This document shows, piece after piece, positions 6,477 through 8,056 of a stretch of 8,056 nucleotides of DNA. The number at the start of each line of letters is the position of its first letter. Position 1 is the first letter of the stretch. The notes beneath the pieces are model-generated. The model did no database searches, had not been told where the DNA came from, and saw only the letters and a program-made list of their open reading frames with translations. A program made the translations under genes and the position numbers. The DNA comes from Desulfobulbaceae bacterium (GTDB taxonomy: Bacteria > Desulfobacterota > Desulfobulbia > Desulfobulbales > Desulfobulbaceae): NCBI GenBank assembly GCA_026986885.1, contig JALSNT010000545.1, forward strand, positions 1 through 8,056, read 5' to 3'.

Positions 6477-6892
6477 CAGGGCAAATCCATTGCGTCCCTA
6501 AACCGACCGTTGATCAGGGTAATCTGATCATTAAGGGTCCAGAGATCATAGATATAGCCGATGCCGAAAAATCCGGCTGTCAGCAGGTAGAGAATACCGG
6601 ACAGCCACTTGCCCATGTACATGCGGTGTACGCCGAACAATCCCAGAAAGACAAGCAGAATCCAGGCAACCGTGTAATCTATCGGTCCGGGCGTGAACCT
6701 GATATCGGCCTGCCGCTCCATGGAGGGAATCAAAAAAAGATCGACAATCCAGCCGATAAAAAAAATCCCAAGGGTAAAAAAATAGATGGTGCCGGATATG
6801 GGCTTGCCGAAATAAAACCGGTGCGCGCCTAAAAAACCAAATATCCAGAGGATATAACCGACAATCATGCTGTGGGTCTGTTGTTGTTCCAT
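6476..6892 (-). CDS. Membrane protein with two TM2 domains
   Basis: A 138-residue inner-membrane protein built from two TM2 units, each a pair of hydrophobic helices joined by a short polar turn. Unit 1 covers residues about 8-58, with the turn GAHRFYFGK at 22-30 and the closing GWIVDLFLIP. Unit 2 covers about 74-122, with GVHRMYMGK at 87-95 and GYIYDLWTLND. The G-x-H-R-x-Y-x-G-K turn is the recognised TM2 signature. The biochemical role of bacterial TM2 proteins is unknown. The ATG at 6892 lies inside the end of the nagZ gene, a 28-base overlap, with a weak CAGGCG ribosome site. An alternative ATG at 6868 (residue 9) would overlap the nagZ stop as ATGA, a classic coupling arrangement, but would trim the residues before the first helix. 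Either way it is translated from the nagZ transcript. Confidence 0.9.
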   Translation of the reverse strand: MEQQQTHSMIVGYILWIFGFLGAHRFYFGKPISGTIYFFTLGIFFIGWIVDLFLIPSMERQADIRFTPGPIDYTVAWILLVFLGLFGVHRMYMGKWLSGILYLLTAGFFGIGYIYDLWTLNDQITLINGRFRDAMDLP

Positions 6893-7914
6893 GCTGATTC
6901 GCCTGCTGTTTTTTGCTGTAACATTGAAATCCGATCCAGGGACGCCCTGATATAATCACCATCAATCTCGCCGCTGTCAAGCATCTCTTTAATACATCGT
7001 ATCCCCTTTTTAACCGCATGCTCATCAGCGGCCAGATTGTTGCCGATCACCAGCAGATCGACCCCGGCCAGCACTGCCCGGCGCACAGCCTCACGAAAAC
7101 CCCACTTGTCGGTGATGGCCCGCATCTGCAGATCATCGGAAACAACAACTCCGGAAAAACCGAGCCGCCGCCGAAGCAGGCCGGTGATAACCGGCCGGGA
7201 CAGGGTTGCCGGTATTCCCTGCGGCTCAAGCCTGCGGTTGATAATGTGGGCGGTCATAACCGCATCAACCACTCCCTTCTCCATCAGGCGGATAAAAGGA
7301 ACAAGCTCCTCCTGCCGCCAGTCATCGGTGGTATCGACAAAACCGAGATGGGAGTCTTTACCGGCGCTGCCGTGACCTGGGAAATGTTTGAGACAGCAAC
7401 TAATGCCTGCGCGGTGATGGGCTTCAATGACAAGAGAGGCACAATGCACTACCTTTTCCGGAGCAGGGGAAAAACTGCGCCCGTACCTGCCGATAATCGG
7501 ATTTGCCGGATTAAGGTCAAGGTCCACCACCGGGGCCATATTCATAGTTATTCCATGTGCAGCCAGGGTGGCGGCCATCTGGTTGGCAGCGGCCGCGGCT
7601 TTTTTAACGTCAAAGCCGGCCAGTTCTCTGGCGCTGACGGTTGCCGGGAAACCGTCACGGGCCTTGAGACGGCACACCTGCCCGCCCTCCTGGTCAACAG
7701 CGATCAACAGCCTGTCCCTGCCGTATTGCTGCAGCGCTGCCGTTAAATGACACAGCTGTTGCGGAGAGCTGATATTCTGCACCGAGCCATCCACATTGCG
7801 ATCAAAAAGAATAACGCCACCGAGATGGTCATTCTCAATGGCCCGGACAATCCAATGCCTGCTCTCCACAACGGTTCCCCGGAACCCAACCATGAACATG
7901 CGTCCTATTTCCAC
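6865..7914 (-). CDS. nagZ: Glycoside hydrolase family 3 beta-N-acetylglucosaminidase, NagZ-type
   Basis: A 349-residue GH3 enzyme that removes N-acetylglucosamine from muropeptides (GlcNAc-anhydroMurNAc-peptides) during cell-wall recycling. Visible hallmarks are VDQEGG at 73-78, NMAPVVDL at 125-132, KHFPGHG at 176-182 followed by D187-S188-H189 (the catalytic Asp-His loop of NagZ), and VVSDDLQM at 257-264, which holds the nucleophile aspartate (probably D260). Length fits the single-domain form. There is no signal peptide, so it is probably cytoplasmic, as in Gram-negative NagZ. The GTG at 7914 is chosen because the peptide MEIGRMFMVGFRG matches the usual family opening and an in-frame TAA lies 9 bases upstream; ATGs at 7899 and 7891 would cut into the conserved first strand. 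Its 3' end overlaps the TM2 gene. Assignment to the GH3 family is secure; other GH3 N-acetylhexosaminidase activities are possible. Confidence 0.92.
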   Translation of the reverse strand: MEIGRMFMVGFRGTVVESRHWIVRAIENDHLGGVILFDRNVDGSVQNISSPQQLCHLTAALQQYGRDRLLIAVDQEGGQVCRLKARDGFPATVSARELAGFDVKKAAAAANQMAATLAAHGITMNMAPVVDLDLNPANPIIGRYGRSFSPAPEKVVHCASLVIEAHHRAGISCCLKHFPGHGSAGKDSHLGFVDTTDDWRQEELVPFIRLMEKGVVDAVMTAHIINRRLEPQGIPATLSRPVITGLLRRRLGFSGVVVSDDLQMRAITDKWGFREAVRRAVLAGVDLLVIGNNLAADEHAVKKGIRCIKEMLDSGEIDGDYIRASLDRISMLQQKTAGESAWNNNRPTA

Positions 7915-8056
7915 TGCTGCTTACCATTCCCCGGCAATACCGATGGTCCCTGAAACTACCACGTCAAAATTCCGACACATACATTCTTCACGCCGATTAC
8001 TGAAAACAACTATAAAGATAAATTCTTGAAATAAAAATACATTTCCAGCAAACTCA

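Noticed and set aside
7018..7746. Long plus-strand open frame (242 codons) opposite nagZ
   Set aside because: The minus strand carries all GH3 motifs; the antisense frame has low-complexity, domain-free translation.
7915..8056. Promoter or gene in the AT-rich right end upstream of nagZ
   Set aside because: A minus-strand TATAGT (8009-8014) and a TTGACG (7962-7967) are present, but neither has a convincing partner box at proper spacing, and no coding frame with a credible start is seen.
1..8056. CRISPR array, tRNA/rRNA, insertion sequence, toxin-antitoxin or phage defence genes
   Set aside because: No regularly spaced direct repeats, no cloverleaf or rRNA sequence, no transposase or terminal repeats, and no defence or toxin domains were seen; the zinc-ribbon proteins alone do not support a defence claim.

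Overview
The window looks like an ordinary bacterial chromosome segment of moderate GC content with tightly packed genes. No tRNA, rRNA, CRISPR array, transposase or phage gene is visible. Protein style (a TrpRS of the DQKQHLE type, a TPR-methyltransferase fusion, a two-unit TM2 protein and an SPFH protein with C-terminal zinc ribbons) is most consistent with a Gram-negative anaerobe of the Desulfobacterota (former Deltaproteobacteria, perhaps Desulfobulbales-like). That placement is an inference from protein style, not from a search.

Layout. Bases 1-537 (+) hold the C-terminal half of tryptophanyl-tRNA synthetase. It converges on a minus-strand group read from 3365 down to 586: a TadA-like nucleoside deaminase, a radical SAM protein with a SPASM/twitch-like C-terminal cysteine set, and a five-TPR protein fused to a class I methyltransferase. 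Gaps of 2 and 12 bases suggest one operon. Upstream of it, after a 94-base AT-rich gap with inverted repeats, lies a second minus-strand pair read from 5937 down to 3460: an SPFH (stomatin/prohibitin-like) protein ending in three zinc ribbons, then a protein with two zinc ribbons whose halves look like an internal duplication. A promoter with a perfect TATAAT lies upstream of this pair. A divergent small gene of unknown function (6093-6458, +) shares that intergenic region. The right end carries a nagZ-type glycoside hydrolase family 3 enzyme (7914-6865, -) whose 3' end overlaps a double TM2-domain membrane protein (6892-6476, -).

How the genes may work together. The SPFH/zinc-ribbon pair resembles the YdjI-type membrane scaffold systems found beside PspA in Firmicutes, but no PspA is seen here. 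With the nearby TM2 membrane protein and the cell-wall-recycling enzyme NagZ, the right half has an envelope flavour. The deaminase, radical SAM and methyltransferase trio looks like a small modification pathway of unknown substrate. These two groupings are the most worthwhile targets in an otherwise conventional region. I did not find compelling evidence of a wholly new system.
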